Source: Galbibacter kalidii
GTDB lineage: Bacteria > Bacteroidota > Bacteroidia > Flavobacteriales > Flavobacteriaceae
Direction: 5' to 3'
Assembly (NCBI RefSeq): GCF_026241135.1
Contig: NZ_JAPFGA010000006.1
Coordinates: 64,369-128,368 of the forward strand
Length of the DNA: 64,000 nucleotides
Part shown: in pieces, positions 10,629 to 21,031 of the stretch
Layout: the number at the start of each line of letters is the position of its first letter
How positions within the stretch are numbered: position 1 is the first letter of the stretch
Notes under the pieces: model-generated
Databases searched by the model: none
What the model saw: only the letters and a program-made list of their open reading frames with translations
What the model was told of the DNA's origin: nothing
Translations under genes and position numbers: made by a program

Positions 10629-11307
10629 GCTCTTATTGGTTGAAGACGACAATTCGTTGGGTTATTTACTCAGTGAATACCTAAAAATGAAAAACTTTCA
10701 TTTGGAATGGGCAACCAATGGTGTTAAAGCACTGGAGGTTCTGAAGCAGGAAGCCTTCGATTTGATCATCATGGACGTTATGATGCCCGAAATGGACGGC
10801 TTTACCCTTGCCGGAAAAGTAAGGGATCTGTATCCTTCAATCCCTTTTATATTTTTAACAGCCCGCTCTTTAAAAATTGATGTACTGAAGGGGTTTTCTT
10901 TAGGAGCAGTAGATTATTTGAAAAAACCAATAGACGAAGAAGAATTGGTGGTGCGGATTGAAACCTTACTATCCCGATTACAATCTGGCAATGAAGAAGT
11001 CACAGCGGAAAATTATCAGATAGGGGGGTATAGTTTCAGCAGGAAAAACCAAAAACTGCAATATGGCGATGAAACAATTACGCTTACATCAAGGGAAAGT
11101 GAATTGCTTTTATTCCTTTGGAGGAACAAAAACGAACTCTCCCTTCACAAAGATATTCTAACGCATATTTGGGGCAAGAACGATTATTTTAATCGTAAAA
11201 GTTTGAATGTGTTTATTTCCCACCTTCGAAAATATTTGAGCAAAGACCCGCGTATTTCCATTGAAAATGTTCACAACAAGGGGTTTGTGTTTAAGATTGA
11301 AGAATAA
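10615..11307 (+). CDS. OmpR/PhoB-family response regulator
   Basis: Receiver domain (LLVEDD, IMDVMMPEMDG) plus winged-helix C-terminus; overlaps HK end. Confidence 0.95.
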   Translation: MTRNKLLLVEDDNSLGYLLSEYLKMKNFHLEWATNGVKALEVLKQEAFDLIIMDVMMPEMDGFTLAGKVRDLYPSIPFIFLTARSLKIDVLKGFSLGAVDYLKKPIDEEELVVRIETLLSRLQSGNEEVTAENYQIGGYSFSRKNQKLQYGDETITLTSRESELLLFLWRNKNELSLHKDILTHIWGKNDYFNRKSLNVFISHLRKYLSKDPRISIENVHNKGFVFKIEE

Positions 11308-11345
11308 AAAAACACCGCTTTAATTTTTTAAGCGGTGTTTTTATT
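11306..11345. terminator. Bidirectional intrinsic terminator
   Basis: AACACCGCTT(11311-11320)/AAGCGGTGTT(11330-11339) flanked by poly-A/poly-T between convergent genes. Confidence 0.85.
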
Positions 11346-11364
11346 TTAAATAAAAATTGTTCTG

Positions 11365-12981
11365 TTAATATCCCGGATTTTGAACCAAGTTCGGATTAAG
11401 CGGAAGCTGCGATGCCGGAATAGGGAATAAATTTCTATCACTGTTTCCTACAGCATCAGGATCTTTAAAATCCCAATCTTTATTGTACTGTCCAAAACGG
11501 ATCATGTCATTTCTTCTCCAGAACTCCGTATACAATTCTCTACCACGTTCATCCAGTAAACCTTGTTCTGAAATTCCCGTCAATTCAGACGCACCTCTTA
11601 AAGTTCTTAATTCGTTTACTAAAGCTGTAGGATCCCCACCACCTCTCATGATGGCTTCTGCCTTCATTAAGTGTGCGTCAGAGTACCTAAAGAAAATTTC
11701 ATGCTCTTTAAAAGCACCATTTGCAGGGTGATATTTAATAACTCGAATACCTGATACTTCGTCATTATCGGTTAAACTAGGCTCTCCTGTAGAAGCATTG
11801 GTAAAATCTCTGGTATAACCCAAAGGGGAACCACCTCTATCAGTTGCAGCTACGGGTTCAAGGGGCGTGATAATATCACCATCTTCGTTTGTAGCTACAC
11901 TATACTGTTGACTTATTAAAAAGCCATAGCCTATACCATAGTTGGTTTCATCTATATTGTCTGAAGCAATGTCTGGTACAAATCCTCGTCTTTCTTCCTG
12001 GCCCGAACCTTCAGTGTTTACGTTAGGGTCACCTTCAAACAGGTCGTAGAATTCAGCAAGGGTAGAAAATCCATTCCAACCACCGGATTGCTCCGGAGTA
12101 ATCTGGTTGTAATGTAAACCATTCCAAATTCTGTTACCAACAGACGTTGGGATGTACCAGATGGTTTCGTTATCCATATCTTCTTTAAAGATGTCGAAAT
12201 ATCCGGCTACCAAACCGTAACCATCGTTAGCTATTTGGTCAACTAAAGAAACAACTTGATCCATATCAGCCGGATTAGCTGTTCCAGAACCGTTAAAGAT
12301 GTGTTTGTTTAATAAAGTTTTAGCCAATAAATATCTGGCGGCTGCTTTACCGGCACGGTTATTTCCGTCTCCAGGAGCAATAATTGGCAATCCTGAGATG
12401 GCGTTTTCTAAATCGCTTACAATAAAATTAATGGCGTCATCACCTGTTAATACTTCTGGATCGTCTAATGGAGATGCAGCAGTATCTCTGTATGGAACCT
12501 GACCAAAATTATCGAGGATTACATACATACCCAATGCTCTAAGAAAATACGCTTGAGCACGTGATTCATCTGATGAGGCAGAGCGCTCATCAATAACTTC
12601 ACTTGCTCCTAATTGTAATTCGTTCCACTGGTTCCATACATTAGTTATATAATTATGGTCCGGGGTCCAAGAGTGTTGGTGCATTTGTCTCCATATACCA
12701 TTATCACCCCAATCTGATCCTCTGGTTGGAACCAATTGTTCATCTGTAGTTACTTCTGTAAGCGCATATAAGTTTGCCTGATCTCCTATATAACCATTTA
12801 AACTATTATACAATGCACCAACAGAATTTGCAGCTTCTTCAGCGGTTTCAATACCGTTAAAGCCTTCTTGTAGCCTGGAGTCTGTTTCTTCTATTTCTAA
12901 ATCGGTGCACGAAAGAATAGAAAAACAAACTAAAAGTAATATGCCCAGACGGTTATTTTTTATATGATGTGTATTGATCAT
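11365..12981 (-). CDS. SusD/RagB-family nutrient-binding lipoprotein
   Basis: lipobox SILSC, C-terminal LFPIPASQLPLNPNLVQNPGY typical of SusD. Confidence 0.95.
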   Translation of the reverse strand: MINTHHIKNNRLGILLLVCFSILSCTDLEIEETDSRLQEGFNGIETAEEAANSVGALYNSLNGYIGDQANLYALTEVTTDEQLVPTRGSDWGDNGIWRQMHQHSWTPDHNYITNVWNQWNELQLGASEVIDERSASSDESRAQAYFLRALGMYVILDNFGQVPYRDTAASPLDDPEVLTGDDAINFIVSDLENAISGLPIIAPGDGNNRAGKAAARYLLAKTLLNKHIFNGSGTANPADMDQVVSLVDQIANDGYGLVAGYFDIFKEDMDNETIWYIPTSVGNRIWNGLHYNQITPEQSGGWNGFSTLAEFYDLFEGDPNVNTEGSGQEERRGFVPDIASDNIDETNYGIGYGFLISQQYSVATNEDGDIITPLEPVAATDRGGSPLGYTRDFTNASTGEPSLTDNDEVSGIRVIKYHPANGAFKEHEIFFRYSDAHLMKAEAIMRGGGDPTALVNELRTLRGASELTGISEQGLLDERGRELYTEFWRRNDMIRFGQYNKDWDFKDPDAVGNSDRNLFPIPASQLPLNPNLVQNPGY

Positions 12982-13000
12982 GTCTTTTTGAGTTTAATAA

Positions 13001-16000
13001 TTAAAATCTTGCGTTTACACCAAAGGTAAATGTCCTAGGTCTTGGAAAAGATGTATAGTCAATTCCGGCACTAGGAATACCACTTCCAAAATCACCGGTA
13101 GAAGAGGATACTTCCGGGTCCAAACCACTGTAGCCTGTAATTAAAAACAAGTTCTGACCTGTTAAAGACAATCGAAGTGATTTAAGGAATCCTTCATTGT
13201 TTACAGGTACGTTATACCCAATTGAGGCGGATTGCATTCTCACAAAATCCCCTTTTTCCAAGTACAATGTTGAAACCTCCTGCGATTGGTTTTCTAATCC
13301 TGCAGGGGTTACATTCCGGGTAGTCTCAAAAGTGGGTCGGTTTAAGAACGCATTGGCTGTATTGTTGTATACATGAAAACCAAACTGCCCTGCAAAATAT
13401 GTTGAAGCATCCCAGTTTTTATAGCTTACATTCAAAGAAAGACCGGCATTTACATCAGGAAGTGCATCTTTTCCAACAAATACTTTGTCATCTGCATTAA
13501 AATCAGGATTCCCATCTGCATCTTCTGCGTATTCCGCCATATAGTATGAGAATAATGACATTCCTTCTCCTAATTTTTGCGCAAAGGCATCTGTAAGCCC
13601 CGGACCGTTTAACAATCCAAAGTCGGCAGTTGTACCTTCAAGACCTTCAACAGTATTATCATTATATGCAATATTGAAAGAGCTAGAGAAGGTTACATCG
13701 TCTGTCTGGATGAAATCATAATTTAGGGCTAATTCTACACCTTGGTTTATCACTTTTCCGTTTTCAAGGTTTTTAAATGTAAACGGATCGAAAGCCGGTG
13801 CGGCTGCAGCCTGTCTAAACAGTAAATCTTTGGTCTCTTTTCTATAAAAATCCAATGAACCGTTAAAACGATCTAAATCGATACCAAAATCAATTCCAAG
13901 GTTCAGGTCTAATGTAGATTCCCATTTTAAATCAGGGTTTTGAACTGCAACAGTTTCTATTCCTGGTCTAGTTATAGTACCTGCATCAGATATTCCCGGT
14001 TGGGCAAAACGACCTCTTTTTAAATAGTTGGCATATCCTAAACCTTCTTGGTTACCAGTTACACCGGCACCAATTCTAATTTTTAAGGTTGAAAAGGCAG
14101 GACCTACAAAATCTTCTTCGTCTAGTTTCCACGCCAAAGCACCTGAGGGGAAGAAACCATACTTGTTATCATCAGCAAACCTAGAGGAACCATCGGCACG
14201 TAAGGTGGCGGTTAATAAAAACTTCTCATAAAACGTCAGGTTAACACGAGCGAAAAACGATTGTAATTCGTCTGTGTTGTCAAAAGTATCTGCCCAAAGC
14301 GCTCTATAGTTCTTAACGATGTTATCTGATAAAGACCCTGAATCGTCAAAAGGAATAATACTGTTTACAAAACTTGTACCTTCATCATCATAACCAAATT
14401 GTTGGTATGGACCATCTATAGAATTACGTGCACTGTGAACAGACTCTTGTAAAAGGTCTCCCATTTGGTCTAAGTTATTAGACGAAACGCCCCAACCTTG
14501 TGAGTTAAATCCACTTCTTCTAAAGTCTTGGAATGAATATCCTACAAGGGCATCTAAAGAAATGTTCGAAAACTCCTTTTTATAATTTAATGTTCCCTCT
14601 AATAGCTGACTCTTAACATCAAGGGTGTTGAAAGCTGCTTGTCCGTTTCCAGAAACACGGTTTAAATTATTTATATCGGGAGTAACAGCAGTAATGGCTT
14701 CAGCACTCGAATTATCGTAACCAACAGTTACTTTTGCAGCTAGTTCAGGTACTATATCGTATTCAGCAGAAAAGTTTATAAGGAATCGGTCTGTAATGGT
14801 TTCCGATTGAAAATTTTCCAAATAATTAGCTGGGTTTAATTGGTTTCCTTCTAGAAAAAACTTTGGATTTTCAGGCCAAGACGGATTTGCAGAATAGGCA
14901 GCACCTATTAAATTACCACTCGCTCCTGAGGTTCCACTAATTGGAGGCGCTTCATCGTTGACCCTCGAAAGAGTTGATTGAAGGCTTAATTTTAATTTGT
15001 CATCAAAGAGACGTTGCATTGCATTAATCCTACCTGTTATACGATCTTGAGATGATTTTTTTATTACCCCAAATTGTTGACCATACCCAAAAGTAGCTCT
15101 AACGTTACCACTGCCATAATTGTGTGAATAAGAAAGATTTTGATTACGAGATGCTTCTGATTGGATGATATAATCTTGCCAGTCGGTATCAGCACCAAAA
15201 TCATTATCATCTGCTATTTGTTGTGACCTTAGCTGTGCTGTAGTATTTAAAAATGTTTCAGCATCAAATAAGTCATAACGCTCAGCTGGATGATAAAAGC
15301 TTACAGAAGAATTGAATTCAAATACTCCTCCTTGTCCGGCTTTACCACTTTTAGTAGTGACAATTACAACACCATTTGCTCCCCTTGATCCGTAAATAGC
15401 GGTTGCCGATGCATCTTTTAATATCGACATACTTTCTATGTCGGAAGGGTTTAAGAAGCTTAATGGGTTACGGGTCGAGTTTGCCCCATTAATAACATCA
15501 CCTCCTGAAGGTGTAGTTGATTCACCAGAGATAGGAACCCCATCAACAACAAATAAGGGATTGTTGTTGGATCTTATGGAGTTTGATCCACGAATCCTGA
15601 TTGCTACTCCGGCACCAGGCTCACCACTGGCCTGTGCAATTTGCACACCGGCAGTTTTACCTTGGATTAACTGTTCAGGAGAAGAAATAACACCTTGGTT
15701 AAAGTCTTCAGAAGTTACAGCAGATACAGATCCGGTAGCATCTTTAACAGTAGTTGTACCATAGCCGATAACTACTACTTCACCTAATGCCTGTGCATCT
15801 TCTTGAAGGGTGACATTGATAGTTGAGCGTCCGTTTACGGGAATTTCCTGTGCACTGAATCCGACATAGCTGAATACCAGAACGGCGTCAGCGCCTACGT
15901 CGTCTAAAGTGTAATTTCCGTCAAAATCAGTTTGAGTCCCGTTGGTTGTTCCTTTTACAATGACATTGGCCCCGGGTAGCGGACCGTTTTCGTCTGAGAC

Positions 16001-16087
16001 TGTTCCATTAACAGTCTGTGCTTTGACCATGCTGAAACATAAGAATGCTCCGACAAAGGCCAAGCCTTTCAGAAAATTGTTCTTCAT
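13001..16087 (-). CDS. SusC/RagA-family TonB-linked outer membrane protein
   Basis: N-term carboxypeptidase-D-like GTVSDENGPLPGANVIVKGT, TonB box, plug SILKDASATAIYGSRGANGVVIVTTK. Confidence 0.97.
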   Translation of the reverse strand: MKNNFLKGLAFVGAFLCFSMVKAQTVNGTVSDENGPLPGANVIVKGTTNGTQTDFDGNYTLDDVGADAVLVFSYVGFSAQEIPVNGRSTINVTLQEDAQALGEVVVIGYGTTTVKDATGSVSAVTSEDFNQGVISSPEQLIQGKTAGVQIAQASGEPGAGVAIRIRGSNSIRSNNNPLFVVDGVPISGESTTPSGGDVINGANSTRNPLSFLNPSDIESMSILKDASATAIYGSRGANGVVIVTTKSGKAGQGGVFEFNSSVSFYHPAERYDLFDAETFLNTTAQLRSQQIADDNDFGADTDWQDYIIQSEASRNQNLSYSHNYGSGNVRATFGYGQQFGVIKKSSQDRITGRINAMQRLFDDKLKLSLQSTLSRVNDEAPPISGTSGASGNLIGAAYSANPSWPENPKFFLEGNQLNPANYLENFQSETITDRFLINFSAEYDIVPELAAKVTVGYDNSSAEAITAVTPDINNLNRVSGNGQAAFNTLDVKSQLLEGTLNYKKEFSNISLDALVGYSFQDFRRSGFNSQGWGVSSNNLDQMGDLLQESVHSARNSIDGPYQQFGYDDEGTSFVNSIIPFDDSGSLSDNIVKNYRALWADTFDNTDELQSFFARVNLTFYEKFLLTATLRADGSSRFADDNKYGFFPSGALAWKLDEEDFVGPAFSTLKIRIGAGVTGNQEGLGYANYLKRGRFAQPGISDAGTITRPGIETVAVQNPDLKWESTLDLNLGIDFGIDLDRFNGSLDFYRKETKDLLFRQAAAAPAFDPFTFKNLENGKVINQGVELALNYDFIQTDDVTFSSSFNIAYNDNTVEGLEGTTADFGLLNGPGLTDAFAQKLGEGMSLFSYYMAEYAEDADGNPDFNADDKVFVGKDALPDVNAGLSLNVSYKNWDASTYFAGQFGFHVYNNTANAFLNRPTFETTRNVTPAGLENQSQEVSTLYLEKGDFVRMQSASIGYNVPVNNEGFLKSLRLSLTGQNLFLITGYSGLDPEVSSSTGDFGSGIPSAGIDYTSFPRPRTFTFGVNARF

Positions 16088-16322
16088 ACAATTAAATTTT
16101 AAAGTTCAAATAGTTAGCTCTATTAACATTCTCTCAAAGTTTTCAATGTCCTTAGTTAGCTTGCGTTGAAACTATGAGGTTTTGAATGTTAAATATTTCC
16201 AAATATATGTGAAATTATGAAAAAAATTAAACTATAAATGTGTTTTTTTCATTTTTTACACACTTTTTTCGTTAAAAATATAAAATGTGCAATTTACATT
16301 TATAGTAAATAAATTGAAAATG

Positions 16323-16459
16323 AAAAAGGTTGTCTAAAAAGCCTTGGCAAATTGTTTTATCAGTCTGAGCTTGTCGAAGACGTATTGAACTTCAATAAAT
16401 TATACTTCGATAAGCTCAGTATGACAATTCGTTGTATCTCTTTTTGAGACAACCTTTTT
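16323..16459 (-). repeat. Nested double-hairpin repeat element at 3' end of amylase gene
   Basis: Outer arms AAAAAGGTTGTCT/AGACAACCTTTTT; inner AGTCTGAGCTTGTCGAAG/CTTCGATAAGCTCAGTATGAC. Confidence 0.85.
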
Positions 16460-16489
16460 TATGTAGAACAAAATAATAAATGCATTATG

Positions 16490-17926
16490 TTACTGTACAT
16501 CAGCGATAGACCAAATGGCATATCCATTGGCTGGTGCTTCAAGAGGAGCCTCACCACTTTTGGATGTTTGGGGTGTAGTTGAAGTGCTTGAGGTGTAGTC
16601 TATCAGGTAACTGTTATTCCATTGTGTTTGCACCATGCGCTTTTTTAAACTGCTCGAAGTATTGATGTATAAGATGAGCCCCGGATTTTCAGCGGTTCCT
16701 TTTCTTTTCATGATATATTCATCATTGTCAGCATACACAATTTCAGTTTCCCCGGTGGCAATACTGTTATGGATTTTGATGAGTTGTTTGATAGGGGCTT
16801 TAAACGCATCGTTTTCAAAATCGGAATAGAAGATCGTTGGATAACCGGGATGGGTCAAAATATAGGCGTAAGCCTTCAATTTATTGTCAGCAGCAATATG
16901 ATTATCTGCATTTTCATCCTTTTCTGTGTCGTGATTGGCGGTAAAAGTTACGGCTTTATCCGGATGGGTTTTCCAGAGCATTTCCTGATCGAGGTAAGTA
17001 AGATCGTTATATCTGTCCATAGCTTCCTCAAGTTTGTAAAAAGTAGAAAAATCAAAAACACCGCTTCCGGTCTCGTCGGCATAATCTGCCAGTACGGTTG
17101 CATTGCCGTCCCAGAGTTCGCTTACTGAAAAACCGCCTACTTCTTCCAACCACATTTTAACCACCCAAGGCTCGTAACCCAGGACATAATCAAAGCGCCA
17201 ACCATCAAAACCCATGACATTTTTATAGTATTTTGCTACGGAATTGTCATTTTTCCACAGCCAGTTCTGAACGTACTCCTGATTGTGGTCGAGATTTTGT
17301 TCCGCATAGAACAAGCTACCGTCATCATAAGAGCTGGTACTGTTCGGGTAGAAATTCTCATAATTCCGGTTGAACATTCCCGATGCGTTTCCGTGTTCTT
17401 CATCAAAAAGGGTATAGGTGTTTTTATCGCGATACGGATTGTACTCTTCCCCGCCTCCGGAGTTGTGGTTGATAACAATATCAGCGATAACCTCAAGTCC
17501 GTTGTTGTGGGCTTCAGCAATCAGGGTTTCCAATTCTGTTCGGCTTCCAAAACGGGTTTCTACAGTACCGTGTTGTTCAAATTCACCAAAATCGAAATAA
17601 TCAGAAATATCATATCCCATGGAATACCCTCCCGATTGTCCTTTGGTAGCCACCGGAAGCCATAAACGATCAATCCCTGAGGAAGCCCATTCATCCAGCT
17701 TTCCGGTAAGGAGTGTCCACCATTCACCCCTAGGCTCTACATCCCAGTAAAAAGCTTGCATCATCACACGATTGTTGTTGTCGTATGCTGAAAGATCGAT
17801 GGCCCTTATTTCTGATGGTTCAGGGTTTTCATTTTGGAGAGGATTTTCGGTTACATCATTGTCACTTGAACATGAAATGAACATAAGACCAAAAAGAAGG
17901 CCGAGGGAGTAATAAAAAGTTTTCAT
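16490..17926 (-). CDS. GH13 alpha-amylase, lipoprotein
   Basis: MMQAFYWDVE..., VIADIVINHNSGG, GWRFDYVLGY, FTANHDTEK; lipobox MFISC. Confidence 0.93.
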   Translation of the reverse strand: MKTFYYSLGLLFGLMFISCSSDNDVTENPLQNENPEPSEIRAIDLSAYDNNNRVMMQAFYWDVEPRGEWWTLLTGKLDEWASSGIDRLWLPVATKGQSGGYSMGYDISDYFDFGEFEQHGTVETRFGSRTELETLIAEAHNNGLEVIADIVINHNSGGGEEYNPYRDKNTYTLFDEEHGNASGMFNRNYENFYPNSTSSYDDGSLFYAEQNLDHNQEYVQNWLWKNDNSVAKYYKNVMGFDGWRFDYVLGYEPWVVKMWLEEVGGFSVSELWDGNATVLADYADETGSGVFDFSTFYKLEEAMDRYNDLTYLDQEMLWKTHPDKAVTFTANHDTEKDENADNHIAADNKLKAYAYILTHPGYPTIFYSDFENDAFKAPIKQLIKIHNSIATGETEIVYADNDEYIMKRKGTAENPGLILYINTSSSLKKRMVQTQWNNSYLIDYTSSTSTTPQTSKSGEAPLEAPANGYAIWSIADVQ

Positions 17927-17953
17927 TTGTTAATATTTATTTGTTTTTCAATG

Positions 17954-18019
17954 GTCAGATGGAATGCCCCGATTATCATATCGGTTGGTATCTGAAAAAT
18001 TGGTTATGGGCATTTCATA
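17954..18019 (-). promoter_or_regulatory. 66-nt conserved leader/promoter module (copy A, upstream of amylase)
   Basis: gtcagatggaat...catatcggttgGtatc...gttatgg-catttcata, shared with 23946-24011. Confidence 0.7.
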
Positions 18020-18050
18020 AGTGTATCGTTATGTTTGGTTAATGTGATTT

Positions 18051-18085
18051 AAAAACCTCACAGGTTCTGATGTGTCTGTGAGGTT
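18051..18085 (-). terminator. Terminator downstream of SusE/F-like gene
   Basis: AACCTCACAG/CTGTGAGGTT 10-bp stem followed by TTTTT on minus strand. Confidence 0.7.
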
Positions 18086-18125
18086 CACATTAAATACTAA
18101 CTTACTAACTGTTAACTATTAATAT

Positions 18126-19427
18126 TTAGTTTTGAGTGAGGGAATAAGTCAATTCTTCCAGATTGATGGTCACAGCATAATTGCCCGCGGTTACTTCAAT
18201 ATCAGCGCCATTAAGTTCTAATGAACCGTCGGCTCCGTCATCACCATAGTTTACATCCCAAGCATTGTTGGAGCGAAATTTGATCAGACCATCTACGAGA
18301 TCTACGCTGTTGTTGTACCAAACGGCTCCGTCACTGGCATAATCCAGTTTTAGTTCAGCATCGGGACCGTCCCAACCATTGGGCGCAGCACTTCCCACGA
18401 TACCCCAAAAGTCGATGGCTTCGATGGTATAGGTAAGGTCTTTTTCGTTGAAAGTAACCAAGTAATTTCCTGCACTTACAACAATGTTAGAGCCATTGAG
18501 TTCTAAAGTGCCATCAGCTCCATCATCACCATAGTTCACCGCCCAATCGTTGTTTTGTCTGATCTTGATTTCACCATCGGTCAAAGTAACCAAGGCACGC
18601 CATTGGTCTGAAGACGGGTCGTATTCAAACTCTACATCCGGTCCGTCCCAACCATTAGGTGCGGCACTACCTACAATACCCCAGCTGTATGGCTCAATGG
18701 TATAGGTAAGGTCGTTGATGTTGAATTCAATTTTGTATGTTCCCGCAGTAACTTCAATATCGGCACCCCCTTCTTCAAGGGTTCCATCGGCTCCATTGTC
18801 ACCATAATTCAGAGCCCAATCATTGTTTTCGCGGAATTTTATTAATCCGTCAATCAAAGTGGTATAGGCAACATACACTCCGTCTGTTCCTGTTTGATAG
18901 AACGGAACATCCGGGCCATCCCAACCGTTAGGTGTTGCACTTCCTACTACTCCCCAAGTAGTGCTTAGATCCAATACGGTGGAATATGGAGTAACAGTAA
19001 GGCTTACGGGCGTTGAGGTTACCACAGACGAACTGCTCAAACGAGATTCTACAACTATATCTATAGTAGCTTCTACATCGGGCTCAAGCTCCAAATTTAA
19101 TAATCTGGAGTTTAGTTCTGACCCTGTAAAAGTCATGAAAAGATCTGATCCGGCAGGAATGGTTTGGGCCTCTGCAAAATCACCTCCGGCTATATCAAAC
19201 AATATCCGGTAGGTAGGTGCATTAGAAAAACCGAAATCTGGCTCAGTCCAGGAAACGGTAAGTGCTTCATCCGCAGCAGTTTCTTCGGTAAGTACAACCG
19301 AGTTGGTTGAAAGACTTACCGTAGCGTTGGCATTGGAATTTATCATGGTGTATTCCCTGTCATCGCAAGCGGTAAATATCAATACGATACTTAAAAGGAA
19401 TACAGCTTTATTTAGTAGTGTCTTCAT
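18126..19427 (-). CDS. SusE/SusF-like outer-membrane glycan-binding lipoprotein with three tandem domains
   Basis: lipobox IFTAC; three copies of WGxVGSAxPNGWDGPD...NYGDxGADGTLE..G..I.V.AG.Y.... Confidence 0.88.
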   Translation of the reverse strand: MKTLLNKAVFLLSIVLIFTACDDREYTMINSNANATVSLSTNSVVLTEETAADEALTVSWTEPDFGFSNAPTYRILFDIAGGDFAEAQTIPAGSDLFMTFTGSELNSRLLNLELEPDVEATIDIVVESRLSSSSVVTSTPVSLTVTPYSTVLDLSTTWGVVGSATPNGWDGPDVPFYQTGTDGVYVAYTTLIDGLIKFRENNDWALNYGDNGADGTLEEGGADIEVTAGTYKIEFNINDLTYTIEPYSWGIVGSAAPNGWDGPDVEFEYDPSSDQWRALVTLTDGEIKIRQNNDWAVNYGDDGADGTLELNGSNIVVSAGNYLVTFNEKDLTYTIEAIDFWGIVGSAAPNGWDGPDAELKLDYASDGAVWYNNSVDLVDGLIKFRSNNAWDVNYGDDGADGSLELNGADIEVTAGNYAVTINLEELTYSLTQN

Positions 19428-19438
19428 TGTGTTATTTT

Positions 19439-21031
19439 TTAGTAACCTGTATTTTGTGTTAGGTTTGGGTTAACGGTCAATACACTTGACGGTAATGGGA
19501 ACAGATTAAGGTGTTCACTTACTGAAATACCACCGGGTTCATTTCCTTTGAAAGGCCATAGGTAATCACTGGTAGTAAACAGGCTGTAACGAATCAAATC
19601 GGTACGACGCTGTCCTTCCCAGTACAATTCACGTGAACGCTCATCAAGGACAAAATCAAGGGTTAGATCTCCTGAAGTGATATTACCTGTAGTTCCTCCA
19701 TAGGCACGGGTTCTCAATTCGTTAATTGCATTTACAGCTGTGTTCAGATCACCGCCACCACCTCTGAGGCTGGCTTCGGCGTAGTTCAGATAAATCTCAG
19801 CCAAACGAATAATTGGCAGATCAGTAGAAACAAATTCGCCACTGCTGTCATTCCCTTGATTGCCGTTAGAATCAATGTTCTTGAATTTTGTTATGGCATA
19901 ACCATCAGTAAAAGTGGATATATCTTCTATTTCCAGATTCTGACCTTCGGTGTGGAACATAGCTCTCATGTCTTCGGCTTCAAACTTGTTCACCAAAGAT
20001 TTTGTGGTACGCATACCGCCCCAGCCACCATTTACACCAAAATCACCCGGTACCATATCGCCACCAATAGCTCCGTGTACTAAAAAAGTCGTGCCTCCGT
20101 AGGTAGTGGAATTAATACCGTCAAAATTAAGGGCAAAAATGAATTCGTTTTGAGCACCGTTGGTATCGTTATCTGCTAAAAACAACTCATCATAAGCCGT
20201 CCCATTGCCGTTAGCGTCAGTGGTGTTGATGCTATAGGATGAATTCATCACCCTTTCTGAATACGTTACACAATCAGCATAACGATCTTCTCCAGTCCAG
20301 CTCTCGGCATTGAGATACAATTTTGAAAGGAGTGCCCAGGCACCTGCTTTGTCTATTCTACCATAATCGGAGGACTCGGCCAAAAGGTCTTGGATTTCCA
20401 ACAATTCAGATTCAACAAAAGAAAATATTTCGACTCTTGAATTTTGTGCCGGTAATTCAGTAGTAATCTCTGTTATCAAGGGCACATTGCCATACATATC
20501 CATAAGGTTGTAATAGGCAAATGCCCTTAAAAATCGGGCTTCTGCAATATAATTCTGCACTACATTGTCTTCTAGGACAGAAGCATTGTTTATAAAAGAA
20601 TTGCAAAAAGATACTTCCTGTGCCAATCGGACATACATAGCTTCCGTGAAATCGTTGCTACCAGACCAATACTGACCGTGTAAATCGGGCAGACCGGCAT
20701 CACCCCAACCAATAACAGCATGGTCTGTGGTGAGCTCGTTCAGGTTAAAGAGCATCCTTGAATACTGCGAAAATCCTTCATCTATATCTGCAATATCGGG
20801 TTGTCCTGCAGGTCCTTCCTGACCTGTAAGGGCCAAACTGGCATATAGTTTTGCCAAGGCACCGTAAGCTTGGTCTGCGTTGGCGAATACGTCTTCCTCA
20901 GTAAAACTGTCCGGGTCTATTGGGGATTGGTCTAAATCGTCGTGACAGGACACAAACGATACCAAAACCGCAAATAAAATGTGTTTTATAGTCTTCATCT
21001 TTTTCTTCATTTTTTTGTTAAAAATCAACAT
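19439..21031 (-). CDS. SusD/RagB-family nutrient-binding lipoprotein
   Basis: lipobox VSFVSC, C-term NLFPLPSSVLTVNPNLTQNTGY; start possibly 20998. Confidence 0.95.
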   Translation of the reverse strand: MLIFNKKMKKKMKTIKHILFAVLVSFVSCHDDLDQSPIDPDSFTEEDVFANADQAYGALAKLYASLALTGQEGPAGQPDIADIDEGFSQYSRMLFNLNELTTDHAVIGWGDAGLPDLHGQYWSGSNDFTEAMYVRLAQEVSFCNSFINNASVLEDNVVQNYIAEARFLRAFAYYNLMDMYGNVPLITEITTELPAQNSRVEIFSFVESELLEIQDLLAESSDYGRIDKAGAWALLSKLYLNAESWTGEDRYADCVTYSERVMNSSYSINTTDANGNGTAYDELFLADNDTNGAQNEFIFALNFDGINSTTYGGTTFLVHGAIGGDMVPGDFGVNGGWGGMRTTKSLVNKFEAEDMRAMFHTEGQNLEIEDISTFTDGYAITKFKNIDSNGNQGNDSSGEFVSTDLPIIRLAEIYLNYAEASLRGGGGDLNTAVNAINELRTRAYGGTTGNITSGDLTLDFVLDERSRELYWEGQRRTDLIRYSLFTTSDYLWPFKGNEPGGISVSEHLNLFPLPSSVLTVNPNLTQNTGY

